DNA of 45,020 nucleotides, taken from the NCBI GenBank assembly GCA_964443275.1, contig CAYUCE010000010.1:1-45020 (forward strand). Direction: 5' to 3'. Shown in pieces: positions 1-7,389 of the stretch. Source of the DNA: CAYUCE01 sp964443275 (lineage in GTDB: Bacteria; Bipolaricaulota; Bipolaricaulia; CAYUCE01). Under the pieces are notes generated by a model, which ran no database searches, was not told the origin of the DNA, and was given only the letters and a program-made list of their open reading frames with translations. Numbering within the stretch: the first letter of the stretch is position 1; every line of letters starts with the position of its first letter. Position numbers and translations under genes: made by a program.

Positions 1-208
1 TTTTTATGATACGCCAGATGTAGACAATGACCTCTGTGTCATTCCAAAGGTTTTCATGCGGCTAAATAGATACTCTATTTCTATATCTCTCTTGAGCCCC
101 ATGCTTTCCTTCTTTGTCCTGACTGATTTAAATCACTTGCATATTTTGCTAAAATGAGATAGCAAGAAATTATCGATATTATTTCTTCAAAGGAAGTGTT
201 TGGGGAGA

Positions 209-700
209 ATGCAAAAAAGCGCACTGGGCCCGGGTAATCTTACCAAAGAGGAGAGCTCTAAAAGAGTAAAAAAGGCGATTGAAGAAGCTAAAGAATATAG
301 AAAAAAGGGGGAATTTCAGGAAGGGATAGACCTTTTGATAAACGTTCTTAAATACCGAGCAAAGGAGGATCAAATCTATTATCGGTTGGGAAATATATAC
401 TACGATGCCCATGATCTTGACCGGGCGGAATACGCTTACCGGCGAGCTATTGAAAAGAATAAAATGCATGTAAATGCTCATCATAATTTATCTGTGGTTT
501 ACAAAAAGCAAGGTAGAATTGCGGAATTCGTAAAATTAAAGAAAAAAGCCGCCCGTCTGACTGCTAAGAATCCCGCTCAGGCCAGCTTAAGTCCTGAAAA
601 AGTAAAGTGGTTGAAATCTTTGGGGTATAAGTTAATGATTGGAATTGGAGCCCTGCTGGTACTGATTGCCGGAGCAATATTTTTAGCTAAATGGATATAA
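209..700 (+). CDS. TPR-repeat protein with C-terminal membrane anchor
   Basis: A protein of about 163 residues. Residues roughly 15-105 form helical tetratricopeptide-like repeats (for example LGNIYYDAHDLDRAEYAYRR, followed by NAHHNLSVVYKKQGR), and the last 22 or so residues are a single hydrophobic segment, so the repeats are probably held at the inner face of the membrane as a protein-binding platform. I chose the ATG at 209. A TTG at 200 is also in frame, but neither start has an ideally spaced ribosome site (AAAGGAAG lies at 189-196). It stands alone and converges on the glutaredoxin gene, with a hairpin in between. The binding partner cannot be told from the sequence. Confidence 0.7.
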   Translation: MQKSALGPGNLTKEESSKRVKKAIEEAKEYRKKGEFQEGIDLLINVLKYRAKEDQIYYRLGNIYYDAHDLDRAEYAYRRAIEKNKMHVNAHHNLSVVYKKQGRIAEFVKLKKKAARLTAKNPAQASLSPEKVKWLKSLGYKLMIGIGALLVLIAGAIFLAKWI

Positions 701-733
701 GATACCGGGATTTTTTAAAAATCCCGGTATCTT
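699..733. terminator. Bidirectional intrinsic terminator between convergent genes
   Basis: A perfect inverted repeat with 17-bp arms (AAGATACCGGGATTTTT and its complement) centred on base 716. The arm tips are a T-run and an A-run, so the GC-rich part of the stem is followed by U residues whichever strand is read. It lies just past the TPR gene stop and before the end of the glutaredoxin gene on the other strand. Confidence 0.8.
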
Positions 734-762
734 AGTTGATTGTTACCTTCTTTATTTTTATC

Positions 763-1008
763 TTAGTTAGCTAGATTTAACTTCTGTCTTATCTTCTGTT
801 TATCAAATCCCACGATTACATCTCCGTCTATCTCCACTACCGGTACCCCCATTTGTCCGGTTTTTTCGACCATTACCTGTGCCTTCTCCCTATTTTGGGA
901 TACGTCGTATTCAGTATAATTAATATTATGGCTTTGTAAATAGTCCTTTACTGCCATGCAGTAACCACAGGTTGGGGTTGTATAAACTATTACGTTTTGT
1001 CGGGACAT
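763..1008 (-). CDS. Glutaredoxin-like thiol-disulfide protein
   Basis: A small thioredoxin-fold protein of 81 residues, the usual size for NrdH/glutaredoxin-type redoxins. It has the strand-helix start VIVYTTPTCGYC with a CxxC active site, the cis-proline motif MGVPVV and a GFD segment before the last helix. It would reduce disulfides or persulfides in the cytoplasm. The inner ATG at 1008 is preferred over the one at 1014 because AGGAGGAG (1015-1022 on the complementary strand) is properly spaced only for it. That ribosome site overlaps the stop of the repressor gene upstream, so the two are co-translated. The partnership with a CsoR/CstR-type repressor and a divergent OsmC protein suggests a thiol or persulfide stress role. 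Confidence 0.8.
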   Translation of the reverse strand: MSRQNVIVYTTPTCGYCMAVKDYLQSHNINYTEYDVSQNREKAQVMVEKTGQMGVPVVEIDGDVIVGFDKQKIRQKLNLAN

Positions 1009-1020
1009 TTGCATCTCCTC

Positions 1021-1290
1021 CTAGTTGGTGAAAGCTATGTAATCTTTTAGTAAATTTTCTATCTCTTTTTCTGTTTTCCGTCCTTCTTTTACTTGGTTTA
1101 TACATTCCTTAAGATTTTCCTTAAGTAGAATGTAAGCCACTTTTGTCAAGGCATTTCGGGCTGCTGAAATTTGCATTATTATCTCTGAGCATTCCCTTTC
1201 GTCGAGCATATTTTGGATTCCCTTAACTTGGCCCTCAATCCTTCTTAGCCTTCTTCTTATTAACTTTTTGCAGTTTTTGTTATTCTTCAT
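1021..1290 (-). CDS. CsoR/CstR-family (DUF156) transcriptional repressor
   Basis: An all-helical repressor of about 89 residues with the DUF156 signature RRLRRIEGQVKGIQNMLDE. In copper-sensing CsoR the metal is held by Cys-His-Cys. Here the first cysteine (in ERECSEII) and the last (in ENLKEC) are kept, but the position of the histidine is asparagine. Loss of this histidine is a feature of the persulfide sensor CstR, and the glutaredoxin and OsmC neighbours fit that reading; this specificity is inference. The ATG at 1290 is preferred, with a TTG at 1296 possible. It probably represses its own operon and the divergent OsmC gene through the inverted repeat at 1317-1331. Confidence 0.85.
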   Translation of the reverse strand: MKNNKNCKKLIRRRLRRIEGQVKGIQNMLDERECSEIIMQISAARNALTKVAYILLKENLKECINQVKEGRKTEKEIENLLKDYIAFTN

Positions 1291-1311
1291 TTGCACAATA
1301 ATTTGGTTACC

Positions 1312-1366
1312 TTACATACCCCCTATGGGTACGGTATAATTATAACATAAATTTCTAGCTTGTCAA
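1312..1366. promoter_or_regulatory. Face-to-face divergent promoters with a CsoR/CstR-type operator
   Basis: On the + strand TTACAT (1312-1317), 17 bp, TATAAT (1335-1340) points at the OsmC gene. On the - strand TTGACA (1366-1361), 16 bp, TATAAT (1344-1339) points at the repressor gene, and the two -10 boxes share the palindrome TATAATTATA. Between the + boxes lies TACCC-N5-GGGTA (1317-1331), a G/C-tract inverted repeat of the kind bound by CsoR-family repressors. A bound repressor would cover the spacer of one promoter and the start site of the other. Confidence 0.75.
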
Positions 1367-1403
1367 AAACTTAACTTACGCTTAGGATAAGAGGAGATGA
1401 GTT

Positions 1404-1820
1404 ATGAAAGCTAGAGTGAGATTTAATGAAGGTATGCAATTTGTTGGTTTGCCGGATAGTGGGCACAGGGTGTTAATGGATACCACTTCCGAAGTGGGGG
1501 GTTTTGATTCTGCAGCTAGACCCCTAGAGCTAGTGCTGGTAAGCCTGGGCGGGTGTACGGGAATGGATGTGGTATCGCTTTTAAGAAAGATGCGGGCTCA
1601 TTTTACCGACTTTGAAACCATCATCGAAGCTGAACAAAGAAAAGAACATCCAAAGTCACTAAGAAAAGTGAGCATTTTATACAAAGTTTGGGGCGAGGTT
1701 AGCGAAGAAAATCTTACCAAGGCCATCCAACTTTCTTTAGAGAAATACTGCCCGGTAGCAAATACGCTAAAGCCATCTGTAGAATTGGAGTATGAATACC
1801 TAATAAATCCCAAGGAATAG
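1404..1820 (+). CDS. OsmC/Ohr-family protein
   Basis: 138 residues, the normal size for the family. Both redox cysteines of OsmC/Ohr proteins are visible: the first in VSLGGCTGMDV on the central helix and the second in EKYCPVANTL. Family members reduce organic hydroperoxides or act on other thiol-reactive species in the cytoplasm; this one resembles the YhfA-like branch rather than classical Ohr. The start follows AAGAGGAG at good spacing. It is transcribed away from the repressor-glutaredoxin pair and shares their operator, so all three genes probably answer the same signal. Confidence 0.85.
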   Translation: MKARVRFNEGMQFVGLPDSGHRVLMDTTSEVGGFDSAARPLELVLVSLGGCTGMDVVSLLRKMRAHFTDFETIIEAEQRKEHPKSLRKVSILYKVWGEVSEENLTKAIQLSLEKYCPVANTLKPSVELEYEYLINPKE

Positions 1821-1850
1821 ATAACCTAGAAGTCTTATACAAGATAGTAA

Positions 1851-2288
1851 TCAGGTGTCTTTCGCTCTCTTTACTAACATTGTTAGATTTTTTGTATCCA
1901 CTATCTCTACAGCTTGTCCGCGTTTAAGATGTCCTTCTACCGATCTAGCTTTCCAAAAGCTTCCCTGGCTTTTTATCTTTCCCTTAGGGTTGAGGTCTTC
2001 TATCACTTCTCCTCTCTTTCCTATCAAGGCTTGGCTACCGGTGTGGGGCTTCTTCAGATAGGCTTTCCGGACCTGAGGATAGAATATCAACAGTTTTATT
2101 ACGGTGGCTAAAGTGAGCAAAAGTCCTCCCCACCAAGGAAGAGAAAAGAAAAGGCTGCCCAAAACTATTGCCGCTGTACATATGGCAATATCATCCAAAG
2201 AGCAAAGTAAATAAAGGAGCGGAAAGTTTCTTTGTCTTTCATCCACTTTGCCTGTTATCCTCTCGATTTCCCTTTTCCACCACTTCAT
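1851..2288 (-). CDS. NfeD-like membrane protein with OB-fold domain
   Basis: 145 residues. A charged N-terminus is followed by two hydrophobic segments (about residues 22-72) and a C-terminal beta-rich domain from about 84 with the NfeD pattern: LIGKRGEV, then LNPKGKI, then GSFWKARS, and finally RGQAVEIV. The OB-fold of short NfeD proteins lies on the cytoplasmic face and usually works with a stomatin/SPFH protein in membrane quality control. No SPFH gene is seen here, so the partner must be elsewhere. It converges on the OsmC gene with a gap of about 30 bp. Confidence 0.75.
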   Translation of the reverse strand: MKWWKREIERITGKVDERQRNFPLLYLLCSLDDIAICTAAIVLGSLFFSLPWWGGLLLTLATVIKLLIFYPQVRKAYLKKPHTGSQALIGKRGEVIEDLNPKGKIKSQGSFWKARSVEGHLKRGQAVEIVDTKNLTMLVKRAKDT

Positions 2289-2689
2289 CGTAGATTTACT
2301 TCCATTTAGTACTTATTTAGCATGTTCTTGACGCATCCGACCTAAATAAGATTTCAATTCTTTAACTCTTTTTGGGTCGCTTTCCCTCTAAGATTAAGTA
2401 TTATAACCCATATATCCTAGTAATTGCTCAAAACTTAGGCAAATTGATGGGGGTGGTCCGAGGGAAGAGTATCGCTATCTTAGAATAAAATCCTTGTAAA
2501 GGCCTAGAAACATTAATGAACAGTTATAATACAATTTATTTGATCTTTTCATATAGTTTTATTCTATAATTTGACTACCCACCTAGGTTTGTGCGGAGTT
2601 TATGTTTTAATATCCTTGTAGTCAGTTTGAATAGTTCAAAAGCTAAGATACCCATAACTATAATTAACTAAGTGATAGGCATCTATTAT
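2289..2689. other. Intergenic stretch with no recognised gene
   Basis: About 400 AT-rich bases between the NfeD start (- strand) and the lamin-tail promoter (+ strand). Stops are frequent in all frames and I see no tRNA, no strong hairpin and no repeat. It must hold the NfeD promoter, which I could not fix. Confidence 0.5.
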
Positions 2690-2718
2690 TTGACTTTTTA
2701 CTTATGATAAGATATTAT
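2690..2718 (+). promoter_or_regulatory. Sigma-70-type promoter of the lamin-tail gene
   Basis: TTGACT (2690-2695), 17 bp, TATTAT (2713-2718). Transcription should start near 2725, downstream of the in-frame ATG at 2704, which argues that translation begins at the later TTG at 2758. Confidence 0.7.
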
Positions 2719-2757
2719 ATTAAAACTATATTTCAAAATATAAAGGAGGTGCTAAAA

Positions 2758-3402
2758 TTGAAATTTAAAGTGGTCTTTTCAGTTCTGATAGTGACTTTGG
2801 CCGCTTTTTTGGTAATCTCTTCGGGGCGGGAGGAGCAAAGTAGCCCCCCGCAGGTAGTTATAAATGAGGTGGCCTGGGCAGGGACTCAAGCCAGCGGTTA
2901 TGATGAGTGGATTGAGCTTAAGAACAACACGGATCAGGAGATAGAGCTTACCGGTTGGACGATTTCATGGAAGGAGGATACAGACAATCCCCGGGTGGTC
3001 AAATTTCCTAAGCCCGGTAAGGAAGAAGAAGCCGAATCCATCCCTGCTCATGGATTCTACCTTCTGGAAAGAAGCGAGGATGATACAATAAGCGATATCG
3101 AAGCTGACTTTATCTATACCGGTGGCTTAAACAATGATGGGGAATCCTTAACCCTAAAGAATGCAGAAGGTAAAGCCATTGATACGGCCAACGCTGATGG
3201 AGAGGAGTGGCCGGCGGGAACTGCCTCCGATGGAGATCCAGCTTACGCTTCCATGGAGCGGATCGATCCTATGGCCTTAGATACTGAAGACAACTGGGCA
3301 TCCAATAACGGAAAAGTTAGAAACGGAAAGGATGCCGAAGGCAAATTGATAAACGGTACCCCTAGAACCAGAAATTCCGCAGTAACCTCTGAACAAGGGT
3401 GA
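2758..3402 (+). CDS. Secreted lamin-tail-domain (LTD) protein
   Basis: 214 residues. The TTG at 2758 was chosen because AAAGGAGGTG precedes it at good spacing and the promoter at 2690 excludes the longer reading. The N-terminus is a signal peptide or membrane anchor (KFKVVFSVLIVTLAAFLVI). The rest is one lamin-tail domain: VVINEVAWAGT, then DEWIELKNNT, ELTGWTISW, and later GESLTLKNAEG. Bacterial LTD domains are Ig-like beta sandwiches on cell-surface or secreted proteins, often beside nucleases or adhesins. No other domain is attached, so a binding or structural surface role is the most that can be said. Composition is strongly acidic, as in many exported proteins. Confidence 0.8.
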   Translation: MKFKVVFSVLIVTLAAFLVISSGREEQSSPPQVVINEVAWAGTQASGYDEWIELKNNTDQEIELTGWTISWKEDTDNPRVVKFPKPGKEEEAESIPAHGFYLLERSEDDTISDIEADFIYTGGLNNDGESLTLKNAEGKAIDTANADGEEWPAGTASDGDPAYASMERIDPMALDTEDNWASNNGKVRNGKDAEGKLINGTPRTRNSAVTSEQG

Positions 3403-3438
3403 TCAAAAAAAGCTGACTAATCCATATAATTTTTCCGT

Positions 3439-3478
3439 CACAGTCCCCAGCAAATAATTGCCTGGGGACTGTGCTTTA
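3439..3478 (+). terminator. Hairpin terminator after the lamin-tail gene
   Basis: CACAGTCCCCAG (3439-3450) pairs with CTGGGGACTGTG (3462-3473) across a short loop. The following U-tract is weak (CTTTATCT), so termination may be partial. Confidence 0.65.
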
Positions 3479-3542
3479 TCTAATATAGCAGTTTGTAGTA
3501 ATAGAAAATATAGACCTGAAACTTAAGAGGTGCGAGAAAAAT

Positions 3543-4532
3543 ATGGTAAGAGTACTACAATACGGGGTTGGAGTTATTGGCAGTGAGATAGCAAAATTGG
3601 TTCTTAAAAGAGATGGTCTGGAATTGGTAGGGGCTGTGGATGCAGATGTGAATAAGGTTAACCGAGATTTGGGGCATGTATTAAACTTGAGTAAAAAATT
3701 GGGAATAAATGTTACTGATGGTTTCAAAGATGTCCAATCGCTCGATCCCCACATTATCCTTCATTCAACTTCCTCCCATCTTGAAACCATAATCCCTCAG
3801 ATTGAAGAAATCCTCAAATCAGGATTCGACGTAATCTCAACGGCTGAAGAATTGGCCTATCCTTTTGTTTCCTCACCTGAAAAGTCGGAAGAAATCGACA
3901 GACTAGCAAGAGAACATAAAGCCACGGTTCTGGGAACCGGCGTTAATCCCGGCTTCATAATGGATCTTCTACCACTATGCCTCACCGCTCCTTGTCAGAA
4001 AATAAGAAGCATAAAAGTAGCTCGGATCGTTGACGCGGCTAACAGAAGAAAACCCTTGCAAGAGAAGATCGGGGTGGCTCTCACTCAGGAGGAATTTGAG
4101 GAAAAGATAGCCTCTGGGGGAGGTCATATCGGTTTAGCTGAATCTGCGGCTCTTATTGCTAAAGGGTTCAATTGGGACCTGGATGATATTAAACAGGCTA
4201 TCGAGCCGGTGATAGCTGGATCTGATATTGACAAAAGCTCTCTTCAAGTAAAAAGGGGCCGAGTTATCGGCTTAAAACAGGAGGCCAGAGCAGTTGCAAA
4301 TGGAGAAGAGATAATCACTCTTGACCTGCGTATGTATCTGGGTGCCCCTGCCAGTGATCAGATTATCATCTCCGGGGTCCCGGACCTTAAGGTATCTTTT
4401 GAAGGGGGTCTTCACGGAGACCTTGCTACCCCAGCGGTAATAGTAAACTCAATTCCCCGGGTAATAAAGGCCCCTCCCGGCCTATTGACAGTGCTAGATT
4501 TACCGATAACTCATGCCTGGGTGAAACTTTAA
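3543..4532 (+). CDS. DapB-like oxidoreductase, 2,4-diaminopentanoate dehydrogenase-like
   Basis: 329 residues with an N-terminal Rossmann fold (VLQYGVGVIGSEIAKLV, GxGxxG) and the DapB-like layout of 2,4-diaminopentanoate dehydrogenase (Ord), including the nucleotide-binding continuation LVGAVDAD, the motif TVLGTGVNPGFIMDLLP and a C-terminal dimerisation region. Ord catalyses an NAD(P)-dependent oxidative deamination in anaerobic ornithine breakdown. The other genes of that pathway (oraS/oraE, ortA/ortB) are not in this window, so the substrate is uncertain. The length fits the family, and AAGAGGTG precedes the ATG. It is a single-gene unit. Confidence 0.65.
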   Translation: MVRVLQYGVGVIGSEIAKLVLKRDGLELVGAVDADVNKVNRDLGHVLNLSKKLGINVTDGFKDVQSLDPHIILHSTSSHLETIIPQIEEILKSGFDVISTAEELAYPFVSSPEKSEEIDRLAREHKATVLGTGVNPGFIMDLLPLCLTAPCQKIRSIKVARIVDAANRRKPLQEKIGVALTQEEFEEKIASGGGHIGLAESAALIAKGFNWDLDDIKQAIEPVIAGSDIDKSSLQVKRGRVIGLKQEARAVANGEEIITLDLRMYLGAPASDQIIISGVPDLKVSFEGGLHGDLATPAVIVNSIPRVIKAPPGLLTVLDLPITHAWVKL

Positions 4533-4601
4533 ATATGGATTGGTTCTAATAAAACCTTTTATCGGTCCTTACTTTCTATCTAGTTAGATCTCCGTCTCGT
4601 T

Positions 4602-5135
4602 CTAAAACTCGAATTTCGCACCTATTGTACCCATAGGTCCAGAGGGTATACCCGGCGCGAATTTAGTATTAATTCTAAATTCGGAAAGGATTGCGATGTG
4701 AGGGACAACCTCTATTTCCGTTCCCAGAAGTCCGAAAAAACCCAAGGCTTCCATACTTAGTGGTTGTTCTAATTCTAAGTATGAGCCCGCGCCTGTATAG
4801 AGCACGCATGGGTAATCCGGCCAAGAAAGGAGATAAACTTTGGCTGCCAGTTCCGCAGTTTCAAATTCAAAGGTTTCGGGACGGGAAAACCAAACCCCGG
4901 CTTGTAAGGCCCAAAAGTTTTTGTAAACGGTCTGTGGTTCACCTTCTGGACCTTCCTTCTTCACCGGTCGCATGAATTTCATGGAGGCAAACAGCTCAAA
5001 GGATCCGAATGCCTCCTCGAATGGGTAAATGCCAGTGGTTGTCCCCATTCCGATATTTTGGGCTATACAGTTGCCGGCTAGAATTAGACTTAAAGTTAGA
5101 ATCATGATAAAGATGATACTTTTCTTCCACTTCAT
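4602..5135 (-). CDS. Small exported protein, possible outer-membrane beta-barrel
   Basis: 177 residues beginning with a clear signal peptide (KKSIIFIMILTLSLILAGNC, then IAQ before the mature part). The mature part is rich in short alternating polar/hydrophobic stretches such as FWALQAGVWFSRP and MGTIGAKFEF, has many Gly, Phe and Tyr residues, and ends in Phe, the C-terminal signature of proteins assembled by BamA. The size would allow an 8-strand barrel. AAGGAGGT lies upstream of the ATG. I recognise no named family. If correct, the cell has an outer membrane; a periplasmic soluble protein is the alternative. Confidence 0.6.
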   Translation of the reverse strand: MKWKKSIIFIMILTLSLILAGNCIAQNIGMGTTTGIYPFEEAFGSFELFASMKFMRPVKKEGPEGEPQTVYKNFWALQAGVWFSRPETFEFETAELAAKVYLLSWPDYPCVLYTGAGSYLELEQPLSMEALGFFGLLGTEIEVVPHIAILSEFRINTKFAPGIPSGPMGTIGAKFEF

Positions 5136-5375
5136 TATTTTTCTCTACCTCCTTGTATAATCGGTTGTAACTAACGATTATATCTATTGAACTTGCAGAA
5201 GAGTAGAGAGGGTATCACTTTAGAAGTTGAACTTTGTCTGGGTCGAGCAGGAAAAATTTCGCCCGGCAAGCCAATTCTTTCTTAAATCTGTTATTAAAAT
5301 TACGGAAAAAGGGTTTGAAGCATGGTATAAAAGCTATAGAAAATGATCTAAAAATACAAATCTTTAGGGGTAATT

Positions 5376-6014
5376 ATGAACATAGAACAGCTAAAAATTT
5401 CTTCTCAGGTCACTTGTTACAAACGTGGGGAACCTATATATGTGCCTTATGAGCCCTCGGATTCTATTTTTTTAATTGAAACCGGAAAGGTAAAACTTTC
5501 CTACATTAGCGGAAGGCGGAAATTGACTATGGCTACCTTGGGAAGTGGCGAATTGTTTGGAGAAATGACCCTGGCAGGTGAGCCTCACCGAGAACTAAGG
5601 GCGGAAGCTTTAGAGGACTCTAGTATCTGGGTAATAAATCGAAGCGATTTTCTAAAATTGGCTCAGGGAAATCCCCTCATTTTACGGGAGGTAATCAAAC
5701 TTTTCACCCACCGGCTCTCCCAGGTGCGGCGGAAGCTTACCCGGCTTGCTTTCAAAGACTTGGAGACTAGATTATCTCGCTTGCTGCTTAGTCTAGCGAA
5801 AGAGTTTGGCGAAAAAACAAAAGAGGGAAGAGTGATCGGAAACAGGATTACCCATCAGGAGCTTGCCGAACTTATTGGCTGTACCAGAACTAGTGTTACT
5901 ACCTGCTTAAATCAACTGGAGGAGGAAGGCATTATCACTAAAAGAAAATATCAAATAATAATAAAAGATAGAACAAAACTGGCCCACAAAGCTTCCCAAA
6001 ATGGTGAAAGGTAG
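5376..6014 (+). CDS. Crp/Fnr-family transcription regulator
   Basis: 212 residues, typical length. Residues about 1-115 are a cyclic-nucleotide-type beta-roll (SIFLIETGKVKLSY, then GSGELFGEMTLAG), followed by the long dimer helix (EVIKLFTHRLSQVRRKLTRL) and a C-terminal winged helix with recognition region HQELAELIGCTRTSVTTCL. There is no N-terminal cysteine cluster of the FNR [4Fe-4S] type, so it is unlikely to be an oxygen sensor of that class; the ligand is unknown. The ATG follows AGGGG. It sits directly upstream of, and in the same direction as, the lysine operon, whose promoter carries a palindrome that may be its binding site. Confidence 0.88.
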   Translation: MNIEQLKISSQVTCYKRGEPIYVPYEPSDSIFLIETGKVKLSYISGRRKLTMATLGSGELFGEMTLAGEPHRELRAEALEDSSIWVINRSDFLKLAQGNPLILREVIKLFTHRLSQVRRKLTRLAFKDLETRLSRLLLSLAKEFGEKTKEGRVIGNRITHQELAELIGCTRTSVTTCLNQLEEEGIITKRKYQIIIKDRTKLAHKASQNGER

Positions 6015-6065
6015 AGGCCCAAAAACTTCCCTCTAGCTATTCGATGGATTTAGGATAAGGGGGGG

Positions 6066-6094
6066 TTGACATTTTGTCAAACTTATAGTATAGT
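6066..6094 (+). promoter_or_regulatory. Lysine operon promoter overlapping a 15-bp palindrome
   Basis: TTGACA (6066-6071), 17 bp, TATAGT (6089-6094). The -35 box is the left arm of TTGAC-N5-GTCAA (6066-6080), a perfect inverted repeat of the size and type used by Crp/Fnr regulators. Placed over the -35, a bound protein would most likely repress. Confidence 0.75.
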
Positions 6095-6100
6095 AATTGC

Positions 6101-6353
6101 CAAATTAGACTAAACGGGGATTATTGAAGTGTGTAAACAAAGCGTTAAAAAGATTTTTCTAAATCAACTCGCTCCTTGTGGGCTTAAGATTAATTTGCTT
6201 CCCTCTAGGCCCAAGGGGAGGGTATCCTAACTTACCTTTCCCCATATAATTTCTCTTACCAAACCAATTTTCTAGAAATTTAGCAATATTTTCTTGGTGG
6301 AATTTCCAGATATCAAATTTTATTAAATATAAATTCAAAGGGAGGTGTTTAAT
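6101..6353 (+). other. Long untranslated leader of the lysine operon
   Basis: About 250 bases between the predicted transcription start and lysW. A possible imperfect stem pairs CCTTGTGGGC (from about 6173) with GGCCCAAGG (from about 6208). I looked for the conserved core of the lysine riboswitch and did not find it. No U-tract terminator follows the stem. A short leader peptide rich in lysine is not evident either. Confidence 0.4.
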
Positions 6354-6518
6354 ATGGTCAGTTGTCCGGAATGCGGAAGCCAATTCGAACTGCCAGAGGA
6401 CACCATGCAGAACGAGATTATCGATTGTCCTACATGTGGATTGGAGTTAGAGGTAGTAAGCATTCATCCCCCTGAGGTGGATCTGGCTCCCGAGGAAGAA
6501 GAAGACTGGGGTGAGTAG
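6354..6518 (+). CDS. lysW: LysW amino-group carrier protein
   Basis: A 54-residue acidic protein missed by length filters. Two CxxC pairs (VSCPECGS near the start and DCPTCG at 25-29) form a zinc site, and the chain ends in EEEDWGE. The terminal EDWGE is the hallmark of LysW: the gamma-carboxyl of the last glutamate is joined to the amino group of alpha-aminoadipate, protecting it through the later steps and serving as a handle for LysX, Y, Z, J and K. GGGAGGTG precedes the ATG at good spacing. Its stop overlaps the proposed start of the next gene, giving tight coupling. It is the first gene of the operon. Confidence 0.95.
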   Translation: MVSCPECGSQFELPEDTMQNEIIDCPTCGLELEVVSIHPPEVDLAPEEEEDWGE

Positions 6519-7389
6519 AGTGACCGTAAAGTTAGGAGTATTATCCTCAAGGATACGCTGGGAAGAGAAGGTGCTAATAAAAGAAGCTCGCAGAAGAAAA
6601 GGGGTATCGGTGAAGGTTTTAGATCCCCGTAAGACGGTATGGGGAATTAGTCCAAATCTGGATCTTGATATCTTACTGGATAGGGAGATTTCTCAATCTC
6701 GTGCTTATCACCTACTGGAACTTTTGGAAAAGGAGCCTGTAAAGGTAATAAACAGCTTTAAGACAGTGACTATATGTGGCGATAAGGCCTTTACTTCAGC
6801 CATTCTAAAAGTGAACGGGATTCGGACCCCTAAGTTTGCGGTAAGTTTTGACAAAGATAGTGCTCTGCAAGCGATTGAAAGAATTGGATACCCCTCAGTT
6901 CTTAAGCCGGTGGATGGCTCTTGGGGACGACTTTTGGCCAAGATAGACAATCGGGAGGAAGCGGAAGCGATACTGGAATACAAATCGCACCTTAACTCCC
7001 ATTTTCACTCAATATTTTACTTACAAGAGTATGTACCCAAAGATGGTCGGGATATTCGGGCATATGTGGTTGGAGATGAAACTGTAGGGGCCGCTTATAG
7101 ATCTTCCGATCACTGGATTACCAACGCGGCCAGAGGGGGGAAGGCATATCCGTGTTTGATCACGGACGAACTCGATCAGATTTGCAGAAAGACTGCTCGA
7201 GTGGTGGGAGGAGATGCAATAGCCGTTGATCTGTTTGAGGATGAAGAGGGTCTGATGGTAAACGAGATCAACTGTGCGATGGAGTTTAAAGAATCCCAAA
7301 AAGCTATTTCTTATTCCTTGGCCTCTAAATTAATTGATTATGTAATCAAGAAGGCAAAAGCCCCTAAGGAGGTAGGAGCTAGACAATGA
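6511..7389 (+). CDS. LysX-like ATP-grasp ligase, divergent copy
   Basis: 292 residues of the RimK/LysX ATP-grasp family. It has the ligase core YPSVLKPVDGSWGRLLAK, FYLQEYVPKDGRDIRAYVVG, SSDHWITNAARGG and the metal-binding end VNEINCAMEFK. Family members attach alpha-aminoadipate (LysX) or glutamate (ArgX) to the C-terminal glutamate of LysW using ATP. In this copy the segment after the metal site is unusual: it reads EFKESQKAISYSLASK where Thermus LysX and the next gene have EF(K/R)NS followed by TGVDIPG. That change near the end of the active site suggests another substrate, possibly glutamate. The GTG at 6511 overlaps lysW; a GTG at 6520 is an alternative. Confidence 0.85.
   Translation: MSRVTVKLGVLSSRIRWEEKVLIKEARRRKGVSVKVLDPRKTVWGISPNLDLDILLDREISQSRAYHLLELLEKEPVKVINSFKTVTICGDKAFTSAILKVNGIRTPKFAVSFDKDSALQAIERIGYPSVLKPVDGSWGRLLAKIDNREEAEAILEYKSHLNSHFHSIFYLQEYVPKDGRDIRAYVVGDETVGAAYRSSDHWITNAARGGKAYPCLITDELDQICRKTARVVGGDAIAVDLFEDEEGLMVNEINCAMEFKESQKAISYSLASKLIDYVIKKAKAPKEVGARQ

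Noticed and set aside
5234..5452. 72-codon frame upstream of the Crp/Fnr gene
   Set aside because: It overlaps the well-supported regulator in another frame, lacks a ribosome site and shows no similarity.
6101..6353. Possible lysine riboswitch ahead of lysW
   Set aside because: The conserved L-box core and the many-stem layout are not present; only one imperfect stem is visible.
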